Source: JBDSTZ01 sp039927975
Lineage (GTDB): Bacteria; Pseudomonadota; Gammaproteobacteria; Burkholderiales; Burkholderiaceae_D
DNA: 6,022 nucleotides
Assembly (NCBI GenBank): GCA_039927975.1
Contig: JBDSTZ010000520.1
Coordinates: 1-6,022, forward strand
Reading direction: 5' to 3'
A program made the position numbers and the translations under genes. Shown here piece by piece: positions 5,063 through 6,022 of this stretch (position 1 is the first letter of the stretch; the number at the start of each line of letters is the position of its first letter). Under the pieces are notes generated by a model that ran no database searches, had not been told where the DNA came from, and worked only from the letters and a program-made list of their open reading frames with translations.

Positions 5063-5938
5063 ATGGCCATGATGAATACTTCGACTTTCGACGCCCTGCG
5101 CCCTCGCCTGTTTTCAATCGCCTACCGCATGCTCGGCATGCGCGCCGACGCCGAGGACGTGGTGCAGGATGCCTGGCTGCGATGGCACGCCGGCGCCCCG
5201 CCCGACCTGCAATCGGCCGAGGCCTGGCTGGTGACCGTCACCACGCGCCTGGCGATTGACCGCCTGCGCGCCCGCAAGGCCGAACGCGAGGCCTACGTCG
5301 GCTGGTGGCTGCCGGAGCCGCTGGTCGAACTCGACGAGCACACGCCAGAAAGCGCGGCCGAACTGGCCAGCGAGGTGTCGTTCGCCTTCCTGTGGGTGCT
5401 GGAACGGCTGGCGCCCGAAGAGCGTGCCGCCTTCCTGATGCGCCAGGTGTTCGAGCATGAATACGCCGATATCGCCGCCATGCTGGGCAAGTCGGAGGCG
5501 AGCGTGCGCCAGATGGTGCATCGGGCTCAAACCCGCGTGCGCCAGGAGCAGCCGCGCTTCGAGGTGCCCCGGCAGTCTCACCGCGCGCTGCTGGCCAGCT
5601 TCATGCAGGCGGCCGAAAAGGGCGACCGCGCGGCCATGAAAACCATGCTGGCCGACGACGTCCAGCTGGTCGCCGATGGCGGCGGCAAGGTCAATTCCTT
5701 CCATCATATCCTGCACGGCGCGGGCCGCGTGGCGGGGGTCTACTGGGCCCTCGAGCACCAATTTCCGGCGCAGGTGGTGTACCGCGCGGCGCGCATCAAT
5801 GGCGAACCTGGGCTGCTGCGCTACGTCGGCGGCGTGCTCGAATCGGCGCAGGCGTTCATCGTCGACGACGGCCGCATCGTGGCGGTCTTCATCATGAGGA
5901 ATCCGGACAAGCTCACCATGGCGCCGCAGACGGTGTGA
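5063..5938 (+). CDS. sigJ: ECF41/SigJ-family RNA polymerase sigma factor with fused SnoaL-like domain
   Basis: This 291-aa extracytoplasmic-function sigma factor directs RNA polymerase to its own promoter class. Region 2 spans about residues 9-72 ('FDALRPRLFSIAYRMLG', 'DAEDVVQDAWLRW', 'AWLVTVTTRLAIDRLR'). A linker with W82-L83-P84-E85-P86 follows, then region 4 at about 105-163 ('LERLAPEERAAFLMRQVF', 'YADIAAMLGKSEASVRQMVH'). From about 172 a SnoaL/NTF2-like extension carries D205-G-G-G-K209 and, near the end, N280-P-D-K-L284. These linker and C-terminal motifs are hallmarks of the ECF41 group, where the extension replaces a separate anti-sigma factor and modulates activity. The frame is open back to 4952 inside the preceding gene, but family similarity begins near F9. 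ATGs at 5063, 5069 and 5072 are all possible and none has a good ribosome site. It follows the AhpD-like gene by 47 nt and may be cotranscribed. Confidence 0.88.
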   Translation: MAMMNTSTFDALRPRLFSIAYRMLGMRADAEDVVQDAWLRWHAGAPPDLQSAEAWLVTVTTRLAIDRLRARKAEREAYVGWWLPEPLVELDEHTPESAAELASEVSFAFLWVLERLAPEERAAFLMRQVFEHEYADIAAMLGKSEASVRQMVHRAQTRVRQEQPRFEVPRQSHRALLASFMQAAEKGDRAAMKTMLADDVQLVADGGGKVNSFHHILHGAGRVAGVYWALEHQFPAQVVYRAARINGEPGLLRYVGGVLESAQAFIVDDGRIVAVFIMRNPDKLTMAPQTV

Positions 5939-5944
5939 CGGCCC

Positions 5945-5961
5945 CGCGCGCGCGGCGCGGC
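5945..5961. repeat. GC-only dyad just after the sigma gene
   Basis: CCGCGC (5945-5950) pairs with GCGCGG (5956-5961), and CCGCGCGCGCGG (5945-5956) is itself a perfect palindrome. It lies 7 nt after the sigma stop but lacks a T-run, so intrinsic termination is doubtful. The rest of the window (5962-6022) shows no gene. Confidence 0.35.
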
Positions 5962-6022
5962 ACGGTGACAGGCTGGATGAATCGCCAATATCGTTTCCCG
6001 CCCGCTGCGTGTATATTCCCTG

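Noticed and set aside
5114..5761. 215-codon minus-strand frame inside the sigma gene
   Set aside because: Low-complexity Gly/His/Arg/Leu peptide antisense to well-conserved sigma regions 2 and 4; a GC-rich shadow.
6012..6017. TATATT near the right edge as a promoter -10 box
   Set aside because: No -35-like hexamer at 16-18 nt upstream, and the downstream gene, if any, is outside the window.

Overview
The window looks like a chromosomal stretch from a betaproteobacterium, most likely an Oxalobacteraceae member (Massilia/Duganella/Janthinobacterium type). The grounds are the GC-rich coding style from about 2440 onward, the Oxalobacteraceae-like wording of the VgrG N-terminus and the mix of families. 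This is inference from protein style; no marker gene is present.

The left third (1-2436) is an accessory or decaying zone with lower GC and little coding. At 1-125 lies what appears to be the end of an IS66-family insertion sequence, with the first 17 codons of a transposase running off the left edge. It interrupts a type VI secretion spike gene (vgrG, minus strand), leaving only 169 native N-terminal residues. Next come 634 nt with no convincing gene, then a minus-strand DsbA-like periplasmic thiol oxidoreductase (1268-1930). A further 506 nt hold only a short hydrophobic ORF of doubtful status.

The right two thirds (2437-6022) are compact, GC-rich and all on the plus strand. A small secreted two-cysteine protein of unknown function (2437-2940) ends at a strong intrinsic terminator. 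A 421-aa FemAB/GNAT-like acyltransferase (3137-4402) follows. Last is a two-gene stress module: a carboxymuconolactone decarboxylase/AhpD-like protein (4551-5015) and an ECF41/SigJ-type sigma factor with a fused SnoaL-like C-terminal domain (5063-5938).

The clearest regulatory result is a perfect match to the promoter signature I recall for ECF41 sigma factors (TGTCACA, 16 nt, CGTC) at 4468-4494, just upstream of the AhpD-like gene. The sigma factor therefore probably drives the gene beside it. The promoter also fixes that gene's start at 4551 and leaves a leader of about 50 nt containing a perfect 7-bp inverted repeat. Several other dyads surround this promoter. Nothing in the window amounts to a clearly new system; the sigma/target pair and the disrupted vgrG are the most informative parts.
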